Positions 1 through 8,650 of a stretch of 64,000 nucleotides of DNA are shown here, piece by piece. Each line of letters begins with the position of its first letter. The first letter of the stretch is position 1. Both the position numbers and the translations under genes were made by a program. The DNA is from Synechococcus sp. J7-Johnson (GTDB taxonomy: Bacteria; Cyanobacteriota; Cyanobacteriia; PCC-6307; Cyanobiaceae): positions 124,001 to 188,000 of the forward strand of contig NZ_JAGQBU010000002.1 in the NCBI RefSeq assembly GCF_024345795.1, read 5' to 3'. Below the pieces are notes generated by a model, which ran no database searches, was not told where the DNA came from, and worked only from the letters and a program-made list of their open reading frames with translations.

Positions 1-576
1 CTTGTTGAACGGTGGCTGCCAGCGGCGGATCAGGGCCTGCTCCAGGGCCCGCCGTGGCCGCACACGGGGCGGCACGTCGCAGCAGAAACGGATGCTGCAG
101 CGGGTCTCCAGGCCCGCCTGGCCCATGGCCTCGCCATAGGCCGCCAGGTAGCCCTTGCAGTCGTGCTCACCTTTCCAGCGCCGGTCGGCCTGGCCGGTCT
201 CGCCCACGTAGAGCAGCAGTGGCGTGGCCAGCCGCGGCGGTCGGTCCATCACCAGGTAGAGGGCAGGGCCCAGCTGGGGCGGTTCTGGCCAGCGCCAGAA
301 CTGCAGGTTCTGAGCCTGGAAGGCCAGGGGGTCGAAACGGCTGGCTCGCCCCTCGGGATCTTCGTCGCCGCTGGAGCCGGTGCTGGGGTCCACGCCAAAG
401 AGACTGGCCTGCTGATGCTCGCTGGCGCTGCCCTCGAACAGCGGCCCCTGAAACACAGCCAGGCGCCGTTGCCACTCGAGCAGCTGGTCTCGCAGCAGGG
501 GAGGCGCCGTTGGGGCCGGGCCGCCACCGCCGCCCCCCCCCCCCTGGAACAGCTCCTGCTGGCGTCCCCTGGTCAT
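1..576 (-). CDS. GIY-YIG nuclease-like protein (3' end beyond the window)
   Basis: The frame starts at ATG 576 and stays open to the left edge, so at least 192 residues are visible and the C-terminus is missing. Near residue 115 a segment reading ALYLV...LLYVGETG, followed by a conserved Arg and the ending EQALIRRWQPPFNK, resembles the core of GIY-YIG nuclease domains, with Tyr-Val-Gly as a variant of the YIG triplet. The first 50 residues are low complexity and include eight glycines, four of them coded by a 12-base G tract. It starts 2 bp after the stop of the HhH gene, so the two are probably cotranscribed. The fold is inferred from motif resemblance. Substrate and activity are unknown. 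Confidence 0.6.
   Translation of the reverse strand, partial: MTRGRQQELFQGGGGGGGGPAPTAPPLLRDQLLEWQRRLAVFQGPLFEGSASEHQQASLFGVDPSTGSSGDEDPEGRASRFDPLAFQAQNLQFWRWPEPPQLGPALYLVMDRPPRLATPLLLYVGETGQADRRWKGEHDCKGYLAAYGEAMGQAGLETRCSIRFCCDVPPRVRPRRALEQALIRRWQPPFNK
533..544. repeat. 12-base poly-C (poly-G on the coding strand) tract
   Basis: Twelve consecutive C on the plus strand lie inside the 5' part of the GIY-YIG-like gene and code four glycines on the minus strand. Gain or loss of one or two bases would frameshift the gene and remove its nuclease-like domain. Such tracts are also prone to sequencing error. Confidence 0.95.
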
Positions 577-578
577 GC

Positions 579-1280
579 TCAGCGGGAGGCCGGCGGCCTG
601 GGCGGCCTGGGCAACTCGGGGCCGATGGGCCCTTGGCCGAAGCACACCCGCCCGATCAGGTCCTCCACCAGCTCGGCAGGGAGTTGCAAGCGCTGCTGGA
701 GATCGGCCAGGTCGCGGAAGGGTGCCCGGCTGCGCTCCTGCAGCAGGCGCCGGCAGCGGGACTCCTCCAGGGCGAGCTGGGCCCCGAGCTGCTCGGCCCT
801 GCAGCGGTTCAGATCGAGCGGTGCCGGGCGTGCCGCCGGCGGGTCGCCATACCAGCGGAATTCCAGCAACGGCGTCCAGCTGCGGATCAGCTCCCCATCG
901 ACATGGAGCAGGTTCTGGAGATCCTCCGTCCCACTCAGCTGCACGCCACCGCTCTGCAGGCGCAGCAGCAGGTCCACGTGGCTGGGAGTGCAGCCCGGCA
1001 GGCGCAACCAGTCGGGGGCGGTGGCGCGGTTCACATCCAGACGCCAGCCCAGGGCCGCGGCCTGGCGCACCTCCTCAGCAGTGCGAAGGCGCAGACCGGG
1101 ATTCTGAGCAAGCTTGAGGGCCAGCAGGTCGCGCTCGACGCTGTCGTCGCCACGGCTTTCGGGCTCACGGCATTCCGGCTCACGGCCCTCGGCCCTCCGG
1201 CGCTCGGGGGCACGGCGAATCTGACCCGTGGCCTCTAGCAGGCTGCGGGCGAGGGGATCCAACCAGTGCCCCTTGGCCAT
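579..1280 (-). CDS. Helix-hairpin-helix domain protein
   Basis: A 233-residue protein starting at ATG 1280. A GTG at 1301 is also in frame but has no ribosome-binding site. It carries repeated short hairpin motifs of the HhH (ComEA-like) kind: one around LDVNRATAPDWLRLPG, where LPG matches the HhH turn, and another around LDLNRCRAEQLGAQL followed by FRDLADLQQRL. HhH units bind DNA without sequence specificity. No signal peptide or membrane segment is seen, so this is not a typical exported ComEA. The GIY-YIG-like gene follows 2 bp later, which suggests a joint DNA-related role. That role is inference. Confidence 0.65.
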   Translation of the reverse strand: MAKGHWLDPLARSLLEATGQIRRAPERRRAEGREPECREPESRGDDSVERDLLALKLAQNPGLRLRTAEEVRQAAALGWRLDVNRATAPDWLRLPGCTPSHVDLLLRLQSGGVQLSGTEDLQNLLHVDGELIRSWTPLLEFRWYGDPPAARPAPLDLNRCRAEQLGAQLALEESRCRRLLQERSRAPFRDLADLQQRLQLPAELVEDLIGRVCFGQGPIGPELPRPPRPPASR

Positions 1281-1411
1281 GGCGCTGGGAAGGCTCCACA
1301 CAACTGGGGGGAAGTTAGCGGCTGTGGCCAGGCTGTTACGTCAATCCGTACTCGCCCCGGGCGCTGGAGGCCCTCAGAATCGTCGTCATCGCCTCATGCC
1401 TGGCACGCCCC

Positions 1412-1735
1412 ATGGCCTTCTTCGAATCCGAGATCGTTCAGGATGAAGCCAAGCGGCTGTTCACCGACTACCAGCAGATGACCCAGCTGGGGGGCGACTA
1501 CGGCAAGTTCGACCGTGAAGGCAAGAAGCTGTTCATCGACCAGATGGAGGATCTGATGGGCCGCTATCAGGTGTTCATGAAACGCTTCGAGCTCTCCGAG
1601 GATTTCCAGGCGAAGCTCACCGTGGAGCAGCTGCGCACCCAGCTGGGGCAGTTCGGCATGACGCCTGAGCAGATGTTCACTCAGATGCACCAGACCCTGG
1701 AGCGGATGAAGCGGGAACTGGAGGCCAGCGCCTGA
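1412..1735 (+). CDS. DUF1825 family protein
   Basis: A 107-residue, highly charged and probably all-helical protein. It begins [17 protein letters not shown] and contains the [20 protein letters not shown] segment typical of the small cyanobacterial family DUF1825. The length is normal for the family. No membrane segment or signal peptide is present, so it should be cytosolic. The function of the family is not known to me. It lies 47 bp upstream of tyrS on the same strand and could share its transcript. Confidence 0.8.
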   Translation: MAFFESEIVQDEAKRLFTDYQQMTQLGGDYGKFDREGKKLFIDQMEDLMGRYQVFMKRFELSEDFQAKLTVEQLRTQLGQFGMTPEQMFTQMHQTLERMKRELEASA

Positions 1736-1782
1736 GCCTGGCCGGCGGCTTCCTACGATCCGCCCTGACGCATGGTGCACCG

Positions 1783-3018
1783 ATGGGGGAGGGTTTGCCG
1801 CCTTGGCTGGAGCGCGGACTGGCCGATCTCTTTCCCGCCGGATCGCCGGGGGATCCGGATCAATCCCTGGCTGCGCGGCTGAAGCAGGCCGCCAATGACG
1901 AGCGTCCCCTGCGCATCAAGCTCGGAATCGATCCCACCGGCACCGACATCCACCTCGGTCACTCGATCCTGTTCCGCAAGCTGCGCGCGTTCCAGGATGC
2001 CGGCCATACGGCGGTGCTGATCATCGGCGACTTCACCGCCCGCATTGGGGATCCCAGCGGCAAGAGCTCAACCCGCGTGCAGTTGAGCGCAGCCGAGGTT
2101 GAAGCCAATGCCGACACCTATCTGGTTCAGCTGGGTCTGGGGCAACCTCCGGAGCGGGCTTTGCTCGATTTCACCACTCCTGGCCGCCTGGAGGTGCGCC
2201 GCAACAGTGAGTGGCTGGCAAGTCTGGATCTGCCCCAGGTGATCGAGCTGTTGGGTACGTCCACGGTGGGTCAGATGCTGGCCAAGGAGGAGTTCGCCAA
2301 CCGCTATGGATCAGGCACCCCCATCTCACTGCACGAATTCCTCTACCCGCTGCTCCAGGGCTACGACTCGGTGGCTGTGGCCTCCGACCTGGAGCTGGGG
2401 GGCACCGATCAGAAATTCAACGTGGCCATGGGCCGCGACCTGCAGCGCCACTTCGGCCAGCGGCCCCAGTTCGGTCTGCTGCTGCCGATCCTGCCGGGCC
2501 TCGACGGGGTGCAGAAGATGAGCAAGAGCCTTGGCAACACCGTGGGCCTGAATGAGGGGCCGCTGGCGATGTATTCCAAGCTGGAAAAGGTGCCTGATGC
2601 GGTGGCTGATCAGTACCTGACCCTGCTCACGGACCTGGATCCGGCCCACTGGCCAACAAGCCCAAGGGAGCGCCAGAAGGCCCTGGCTCTGGCGATCACG
2701 GCGGCGTGTCATGGCCTGGACGCCGCCAGCACCGCCCAGGCCGATGCCGCCAACCTGGTGGCCGGGGAGATGGCGGCCCGGACGGTCCCGGAAGCCTCCC
2801 TCGCCACCATCGGTTTCCCCGCCAAGGCCTTCCATCTGCTCAGCGCCCTCGGCCTCTGCGTGAGCAGCAGTGAGGCACGGCGCCAGATCCAGGGCGGCGG
2901 GGTGCGCCTCGATGGCGAGAAGCTCACGGATGTGAACCGCAGCTTCAGCACCGCCTCCGAGCTGGAGGGCCGGGTGCTGCAACTGGGTAAGAAGACCTTC
3001 CTGCGGCTGGTGGCGTGA
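1783..3018 (+). CDS. tyrS: Tyrosyl-tRNA synthetase
   Basis: Charges tRNA-Tyr with tyrosine in the cytosol. The 411-residue protein has the class I HIGH-like signature HLGH at residues 57-60 after IDPTGTDI, the KMSKS loop at 245-249, and a C-terminal S4 RNA-binding domain (about residues 345-405, with [18 protein letters not shown]). The DPTGTD/HLGH form belongs to the TyrZ-like branch rather than the E. coli-like branch. The stop overlaps the GTG start of pyrF in a GTGA, so the two are probably translationally coupled. Confidence 0.97.
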   Translation: MGEGLPPWLERGLADLFPAGSPGDPDQSLAARLKQAANDERPLRIKLGIDPTGTDIHLGHSILFRKLRAFQDAGHTAVLIIGDFTARIGDPSGKSSTRVQLSAAEVEANADTYLVQLGLGQPPERALLDFTTPGRLEVRRNSEWLASLDLPQVIELLGTSTVGQMLAKEEFANRYGSGTPISLHEFLYPLLQGYDSVAVASDLELGGTDQKFNVAMGRDLQRHFGQRPQFGLLLPILPGLDGVQKMSKSLGNTVGLNEGPLAMYSKLEKVPDAVADQYLTLLTDLDPAHWPTSPRERQKALALAITAACHGLDAASTAQADAANLVAGEMAARTVPEASLATIGFPAKAFHLLSALGLCVSSSEARRQIQGGGVRLDGEKLTDVNRSFSTASELEGRVLQLGKKTFLRLVA

Positions 3019-3761
3019 GCGTCAGCACCACGACCACTCCTGGCACCGGAGGGCCAGCTGCCGACAAGATCATCCTGGCGCTCGATCGGCCCGATGCTGC
3101 CTCGGCCCTGGCGCTGGTGGCCTCGATTCCCGATCTGCGCATGGTGAAGGTGGGGCTGGAGCTGTTCTGCTCCGCTGGCCCCGAGGTGGTGCGGCAGCTG
3201 CGAGGCGAGGGCCTGCGGGTGTTCCTCGATCTCAAATTCCACGACATTCCTGTGACCATGGCCGGTGCCTGCCGCAGCGCCGCCCGGCTCGGAGCGGAGC
3301 TGATCACGGTCCATGCCAGCGCAGGCCGGGAAGCTCTTGAGGCGGCCCAGGCCGGTGCTCTCGAGGGGGCGGCCCAGGAAGATCTTCACCCGCCCACCCT
3401 GCTGGCGGTCACCGTGCTCACCAGCTGGGAGGCGGCGCGCTTCAAGGCCGAGCTGGCGGTGGCGGAATCCCCTGAGGTCTACGTGCCCCGTCTGGCGGCG
3501 CTGGCGGTGGCCGCCGGCGTCGGTGGGGCGGTCTGCTCCCCCCAGGAGGTGGCGGCCTTGCGCCGGGCCCACCCCGAGCCCTTTGCTCTGGTCACCCCCG
3601 GCATCCGTCCTGCTGGGGCGGCGGCGGGTGATCAGAGGCGGGTGATGACCCCTGCGGCCGCCCTCAGTGCGGGAGCCAGCCGGTTGGTGATCGGCCGTCC
3701 GATCAGTGCCGCCGCCGATCCAGCTGCCGCCTTTGCTGCCTGCTGCGCCGAGCTGGGTTGA
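3015..3761 (+). CDS. pyrF: Orotidine 5'-phosphate decarboxylase
   Basis: Last step of de novo UMP synthesis: decarboxylates OMP to UMP. The 248-residue protein keeps the family core: ALDRPDA (substrate Asp), KVGLELF (Lys), and the catalytic DLKFHDIP block, where Asp-x-Lys-x-x-Asp is the active-site network. The C-terminal VTPGIRP and RLVIGRPI segments form the phosphate-binding end. The GTG start overlaps the tyrS stop by 4 bp. Residues 3-15 are a Thr/Pro/Gly-rich tail not needed by the fold. Confidence 0.96.
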   Translation: MSVSTTTTPGTGGPAADKIILALDRPDAASALALVASIPDLRMVKVGLELFCSAGPEVVRQLRGEGLRVFLDLKFHDIPVTMAGACRSAARLGAELITVHASAGREALEAAQAGALEGAAQEDLHPPTLLAVTVLTSWEAARFKAELAVAESPEVYVPRLAALAVAAGVGGAVCSPQEVAALRRAHPEPFALVTPGIRPAGAAAGDQRRVMTPAAALSAGASRLVIGRPISAAADPAAAFAACCAELG

Positions 3762-3847
3762 ACTCCGCTGAGGCAGCCAGGGGTCCGTTGTCCAGAGTTG
3801 GCATGCGATCTGTCCATACTTGGCTGGTGTTCACCCGGGCCTAGACG

Positions 3848-4555
3848 ATGCGACGGATCCTTGGTGCCCTGGGGGCCGTTCCGCCGCTGCTGGTGCTACT
3901 GGTGCTGCTGCTCTGGCCTGGCCAGGGGGCCTGGGCGGCGGCGCCAGTCTTCACGCTCCCGGCCCTCCCCTATCCCGCCAATGCCCTGGAGCCGGCGATC
4001 GATGCCACCACGATGACGATCCACCACGACCGCCATCACCAAGCCTATGTGGACAATCTCAACGCCGCCGTCGCCAGGGATCCGGCCCTGATGGGTCTCA
4101 GCCTCGAGGACCTGCTGGCGCGGGCCTCCAAGGCCCCGCCGTCCGTCCGCAACAACGCTGGTGGCCATTGGAACCATTCGTTCTTCTGGGCCTCCCTCAC
4201 CCGGCCCGGGCAGGGGGGGGAGCCCAGCGAGGCGTTGCAGGAGGCCCTGGTGCGTGACTTCGGCTCGATCGAGCAGTTCCGCTCCTCTTTCCGGGCCGCA
4301 GGCCTGGCTCGCTTCGGCTCAGGCTGGGTGTGGCTGATCACCGATTCCGACGGCAAGCTCGAGGTGAACTCCACCCCGAACCAGGACAATCCCCTGATGG
4401 ACCTGGTTCCCGGGGGCGGCACACCGCTGCTGGCCAACGACGTCTGGGAGCACGCTTACTACCTCAAGTACCAGAACCGTCGCGCCGACTACCTCGATGC
4501 CTGGTGGTCCCTGGTCGATTGGTCTGTGGTATCCGACCGCTACAGCGCCCGTTAA
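3848..4555 (+). CDS. sodA: Exported superoxide dismutase, Mn type
   Basis: Converts superoxide to oxygen and hydrogen peroxide. The 235-residue precursor has a signal peptide or membrane anchor (residues 1-30, a long Leu/Val run ending AWAA), so the enzyme probably acts in the periplasm or thylakoid lumen. Metal ligands are His59, His110, Asp198 and His202. Gly105-Gly106-His107 before the second ligand, and Gln179 in the NQD motif, are marks of the Mn rather than the Fe type. A second, cytosolic Fe-type SOD lies at 16704. Mn specificity is inferred from the motifs; Fe or cambialistic use cannot be excluded. Confidence 0.93.
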   Translation: MRRILGALGAVPPLLVLLVLLLWPGQGAWAAAPVFTLPALPYPANALEPAIDATTMTIHHDRHHQAYVDNLNAAVARDPALMGLSLEDLLARASKAPPSVRNNAGGHWNHSFFWASLTRPGQGGEPSEALQEALVRDFGSIEQFRSSFRAAGLARFGSGWVWLITDSDGKLEVNSTPNQDNPLMDLVPGGGTPLLANDVWEHAYYLKYQNRRADYLDAWWSLVDWSVVSDRYSAR

Positions 4556-4574
4556 CGCCTCCCTCTGACCGCTG

Positions 4575-5957
4575 ATGCCTCGCGCCGGGATCCTGGCCGC
4601 CCAACCGGCTCTTCGTTTCATCCCGCCGCAGTACAGCCGCTGGGTGCACCGGCTCTGCAGGGCCGCGTTGCCCATGCTGTTGCGTTCCCGGGGTCTGGTG
4701 CGTTTCGAGACTAGCGGCAGCGAGAGCCTTGCCGCCCTGTTCGCCGAGGCCCAGAGCGGCCGCAGCCGCTTGCTGATCGCCTTCCGCCATCCCAGCACCA
4801 CCGACCCGCTGGTGATGGCCCAGCTGCTCTGGCGGGAGGTGCCCCGGGCGGCCAGAGCTGCTGGGCTGAGCCTCAAGGCCCCGGTCCACAGCCAGTTTCT
4901 CTACGACCGCGGCATTCCCCTCTGGGCGGGGGAGGCCGCCGGCTGGATCCTCTCGAAGCTGGGCGGCATCCCGATCCAGCGGGGCAAGCTGGACCGTCTT
5001 GCCCTCAAGACGGCCCGCAATCTCTTCGCCCACGGCCCCTTTCCCCTGGCGATCGCCCCGGAGGGCGCCACCAACAACCATGGCGAGCTGCTCAGTCCCC
5101 TCGAGCCCGGCCTGGCCCAGATGGCCTTCTGGTGCTGTGAGGATCTGGCGGCGGCAGGGCGCCACGAGCGGGTGCTGATCGTGCCGATCGGGCTTCAGTA
5201 TCTCTCCACCAGCGACGACTGGGGACCCATCGATCGCCTGCTGGGGTGCCTGGAAGACCTGCTCGGCCCATCCACCACCTCACCGATGGCCGCCTCCCCG
5301 TTGCCTGCTGATCCAGACCAGGCCCAGCAGCAGCGCTACCAACGGCTGATCGCCCTCTCGGAGCGGCTGCTCTCCCTGCTGGAGGGCTTCTATCAGCGCA
5401 GTGATTGCGCGCCCTGGACCCCTGCTGGGGAGGAGTGCGCTCCAGCCGCTGACTTCCTCGAGCGGTTGAGCCGGCTGCGGGAGCAGGCCCTGGCCGTGGC
5501 CGAGGCCCACTTCCAGCTCTCCCCCAGGGGCAGCGTCAGCGAGCGCTGCCGCCGCATCGAGCAGGCAGGTTGGGCCTGCATCTACCGCGACGACCTGGAC
5601 GATCTGTCCGAGGTGGAACGTTGCCTGGTCGATTGGTCGGCGCGGGAAGCGGACATCCGCATGGGCCACATGCGCCTGGTGGAGCATTTCGCCACGGTGA
5701 GCGGCTCCTATGTGGTCGAGAAGCCCAGCATCGACCGCTACGGGGAGGTACTGATGATCCTCTGGCGGGCGATCGCCTGGATCCGTGGCCGCGAGGGTGA
5801 TCGTCCGCCTGCGCTTGGCCCTTGGCGGGTGCGCATGGTGGTGGCGGAGCCCATCGATGTGGGCGAGAGCAGCACCGCCTACCGCCGCGACCGCCGCGGG
5901 GCTGTGGAGAAGCTCACTGCCGAGCTGCGCCAGCGGCTCGAGGCGGCGATCGGCTGA
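4575..5957 (+). CDS. PlsC-like phospholipid/glycerol acyltransferase
   Basis: A 460-residue protein with an N-terminal acyltransferase domain. The catalytic HX4D motif is H72-P-S-T-T-D77, and the substrate-binding PEGATN motif is at residues 162-167, preceded by the GGIPIQRG block. The C-terminal 200 residues are predicted helical and lack a motif I recognise. This layout fits cyanobacterial lysophospholipid acyltransferase family proteins, which act on membrane lipids at the inner membrane. The acyl acceptor cannot be read from sequence. It starts 19 bp after the SOD stop and converges on a glycosyltransferase gene, also a possible lipid enzyme. Confidence 0.8.
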   Translation: MPRAGILAAQPALRFIPPQYSRWVHRLCRAALPMLLRSRGLVRFETSGSESLAALFAEAQSGRSRLLIAFRHPSTTDPLVMAQLLWREVPRAARAAGLSLKAPVHSQFLYDRGIPLWAGEAAGWILSKLGGIPIQRGKLDRLALKTARNLFAHGPFPLAIAPEGATNNHGELLSPLEPGLAQMAFWCCEDLAAAGRHERVLIVPIGLQYLSTSDDWGPIDRLLGCLEDLLGPSTTSPMAASPLPADPDQAQQQRYQRLIALSERLLSLLEGFYQRSDCAPWTPAGEECAPAADFLERLSRLREQALAVAEAHFQLSPRGSVSERCRRIEQAGWACIYRDDLDDLSEVERCLVDWSAREADIRMGHMRLVEHFATVSGSYVVEKPSIDRYGEVLMILWRAIAWIRGREGDRPPALGPWRVRMVVAEPIDVGESSTAYRRDRRGAVEKLTAELRQRLEAAIG

Positions 5958-5960
5958 GGC

Positions 5961-7187
5961 TCAGGCGGCAAGGCTGCCCTGGGGCACCAGCTCGGCGTAG
6001 AGCTCCTCCAGCTGCTCGATGTTGCGGGCCAGGGTGTAGCGCTCCAGGACCCGCTCCCGGGCCCGGCGTCCCAGCTCGGCGGTCAGCACCGGTTGATCGC
6101 GCAGCACCGGCAGCAGCGTGCGCAGCTGGGTGGTCACGCCCTGGGTGCTGATCACGATGCCGGCGCCTCCCTCCAGCACTTCCCCGTCGGCGCCGGCATC
6201 CGTGGCCACGCAGGCGGTGCCGCTGGCCATGGCCTCCAGCAGGGCCAGGGAGAGCCCCTCAACCAAGGAGGGCAGCAGGAAGACATCGGCTGCCTGCAGC
6301 AGAGCCACCCGCTGGTGCAGGTTCGCTTCGTAGCCCCACCAGAGCACGTCCTGCTCGTCGCTGTTGCCCTGCAGGGCCTGGCGCAGGGGGCCATCACCGA
6401 CGATCACCAGCAGGCAGCCTGCCGGCCGCACCAGCCGCCAGGCCCGCAACAGCGCTTCCACGTTCTTCTCGGTGGCCAGCCGTCCCATGTAGAGGAAGAG
6501 GCGGCGCTGGCCAAGGCGGCCCCGCAGACTGGTCAGTTCCCGCGAGGGTGCCGCCGGATCGGGGGGGCACCACAGGCCGGGATCAACCCCGTTTGGGATC
6601 ACGGCCAGCCGCTCCTCGCGCACGCCCAGCCGGGCCAGCACCTCGGCCTGAAGTTCAGAGAAGACGATCACCCGATCGAAGCGGGCCAGGGCCGGGGCGT
6701 AGAGCTGGTAGGTGAGCTGCTGGGTTCCGGCGGTGATGTTGCGCAAGCCGGCGTCGAAAGCGGGATGGAACGTGGCCACCAGCGGTACCCCCAGGTGCTG
6801 GCAGAGATCCGGCAAGCGGAAATCCAGGGGGGAGAGCGTGAGGCTGGCGTGCACCAGGTCGGGGCGCAGGCGCTCCAGTGATTCCCTCAGCTCCCTCTGG
6901 GCTCCCGGCGAAGGAATCGTGTACACCTGGGATTTGACCAGGTAAGGCAGAGCCACCTCATCAGCCCCAGCCCGGGGGTAATCCGTTGGGACCAGGCTAC
7001 GCGGTTGGGTGCCGTCCAGTTGTTGGCCGGGATCCAAGGAGCGTCCGAGGCCAGTGGCGGGAGTATCGAAATGAATGAAACTGACCTGATGGCCGTGTTG
7101 CCGGAGCCGCTCGGTGGTTGAGAGGCTGTAGGTGACGTTGCCGCAGAAGGGTGACTTCTTGCCCAGCCACGCGATGTGGGCCAACAA
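5961..7187 (-). CDS. Glycosyltransferase family 4
   Basis: A 408-residue GT-B glycosyltransferase. The C-terminal half has the GT4 signature EGLSLALLE (an EX7E motif), and IPNGVDPGLW with YMGRLATEKN mark the donor-binding domain. The start is TTG 7187: a GAGG ribosome-binding site lies 6 nt upstream, and the conserved N-terminus (HIAWLGKKSPFCGNVTY) begins right after it, with no ATG nearby. From memory this N-terminus resembles the cyanobacterial digalactosyldiacylglycerol synthase DgdA group, which would fit the acyltransferase next door. I treat that as a lead only, since GT4 substrates are hard to predict. Confidence 0.82.
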   Translation of the reverse strand: MLAHIAWLGKKSPFCGNVTYSLSTTERLRQHGHQVSFIHFDTPATGLGRSLDPGQQLDGTQPRSLVPTDYPRAGADEVALPYLVKSQVYTIPSPGAQRELRESLERLRPDLVHASLTLSPLDFRLPDLCQHLGVPLVATFHPAFDAGLRNITAGTQQLTYQLYAPALARFDRVIVFSELQAEVLARLGVREERLAVIPNGVDPGLWCPPDPAAPSRELTSLRGRLGQRRLFLYMGRLATEKNVEALLRAWRLVRPAGCLLVIVGDGPLRQALQGNSDEQDVLWWGYEANLHQRVALLQAADVFLLPSLVEGLSLALLEAMASGTACVATDAGADGEVLEGGAGIVISTQGVTTQLRTLLPVLRDQPVLTAELGRRARERVLERYTLARNIEQLEELYAELVPQGSLAA

Positions 7188-7212
7188 TTCAGGCCTCGTC
7201 CTGGAGAGAACG

Positions 7213-8637
7213 CTAGCAGCGCTGCCAGGGCTTCTCGATCAGGGCCGCCACCAGGGTGATCGCCGCCAGTCCCCACAGCACCGGCATCAGTCCATAGCGG
7301 CTCACCACAGCTCCGGCCAGCACCAGGGGCAGGCTGAGTGCCACGTTGATCAGGTTGTTCTGCAGGCCGAAGACTTTGCCGCGCATCGCTTCCGGGGTGT
7401 CGTCCTGGATGGTGGTCTGGGAGGGGATGGCCACCAGCGCCGCGCCGATGCCGAGCAGGCCGCAGAGTCCGAGAGTGAGCAGAAGGCTTCCCCGTCCCTG
7501 GCCAAGCAGCACCAGGCTGAAGGCAATCAGCGTCAGGCCTGTGGAGGCCATGCGCCGGCGGTTGAGGCCCTGGCCCAGCTGGGCTACACCAAGGGCTCCG
7601 CAGGCCATACCCACGCCGCTCATGGCCAGCAAGGTGCCGAAGCGGGTCGGGCCCAGCCCTTCGATGGCCGAGGCCAGGCTGATGGAGAGCACATAGAGCG
7701 CCGCCAGGATGCTGTACAGGAGAACCAGTTGCAGCAGGGCCCTTCGCACACTTGCCCGTTCGCGCAGCACCTCGATTCCCTCGGCGATCTCACTCCAGAC
7801 GCTGGTGCCCCGCTCCACCCGTTCCGGTTCCTCCATCCGGATCGTGCTGATGCACAGGGCCGCCAGCCCGTAGCAAAGCGGCAACAGGACGAATTCCCCG
7901 CCGCCGATGCCGATCGCCTTGAGGCTGGAGCGCAGCAGCCGCAGCACCGGATCACCGATGGCGAAGCCCACGATGGTGGCCCCCATGCTGGTGGCCTGAT
8001 ACAGAGACATGGCCGCAAGCATGCGCGGCCTCGGCACCAGCAAAGGGATTGCGGCCTGCTCGGCCGGCGCGAAGAACTGGGTGAGCACGGACTCCAGGAA
8101 GGTCATGATCACCAGACCCCAATAGCCCCAGCTCAGCCCCAGCCACTGGGGCCCTGGCAACAGTGCAAGAGGGGCCAGCAGGGTGAGGCCGGCTCGCAGT
8201 CCGTTGGAGGCCACCATCACCTGGCGTTTGGGCCAGCGGTCGGCCCAGACACCAGCCACCGTGCCCAGCAGCATCGCCGGGACGGTGTTCGCCACGTAGA
8301 TCCCCGTGGCCAGCAGGGTGATCATCTGGGCTCGGGTGTCCAGATCAAGCCGCAGAGTGGCCGCCGCCTCGGCCAGAACCATGTTGTTCTGGGGGGTGTC
8401 CGTCACCCAGTACTGGGCGATCAGGAACACCATCAGCACGATGTAGAACTTGTCGGCCAGTTGGGAGAAGACCTGCCCAAGCCAGAGCTTGCGGAACTCG
8501 GGGAGGGCCAGCACGGCCTGCAGCCCTGCGGTGCCCGATCCCGCCTCCGGGCCTGATCCTGAGGCGGGGCCCGTTTCAGTGGCTGGGCTGGTGCCTTCGG
8601 AAGGTTCCGGAAGGGGCGTGGCGGTCGGCCGGGACAA
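7213..8637 (-). CDS. MFS transporter
   Basis: A 474-residue membrane protein with about 10-12 hydrophobic segments and the MFS loop motif GVWADRWPKRQ between early helices, so it is a secondary transporter of the inner membrane. The first 40 residues are Pro/Ser/Gly-rich and probably disordered. The FRKLWLGQVFSQLADKFY opening is common in cyanobacterial efflux-type MFS proteins. The substrate is unknown. The stop is 25 bp before the GT4 start, so the two genes may be cotranscribed. recO lies just upstream on the same strand. Confidence 0.85.
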   Translation of the reverse strand: MSRPTATPLPEPSEGTSPATETGPASGSGPEAGSGTAGLQAVLALPEFRKLWLGQVFSQLADKFYIVLMVFLIAQYWVTDTPQNNMVLAEAAATLRLDLDTRAQMITLLATGIYVANTVPAMLLGTVAGVWADRWPKRQVMVASNGLRAGLTLLAPLALLPGPQWLGLSWGYWGLVIMTFLESVLTQFFAPAEQAAIPLLVPRPRMLAAMSLYQATSMGATIVGFAIGDPVLRLLRSSLKAIGIGGGEFVLLPLCYGLAALCISTIRMEEPERVERGTSVWSEIAEGIEVLRERASVRRALLQLVLLYSILAALYVLSISLASAIEGLGPTRFGTLLAMSGVGMACGALGVAQLGQGLNRRRMASTGLTLIAFSLVLLGQGRGSLLLTLGLCGLLGIGAALVAIPSQTTIQDDTPEAMRGKVFGLQNNLINVALSLPLVLAGAVVSRYGLMPVLWGLAAITLVAALIEKPWQRC

Positions 8638-8650
8638 TCCGCTTCAGGTG

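Noticed and set aside
12-1238. 408-codon frame on the plus strand
   Set aside because: It is antisense to the HhH and GIY-YIG genes, rich in Pro/Arg/Gly/Ala as expected from GC-rich shadow frames, and has no domain.
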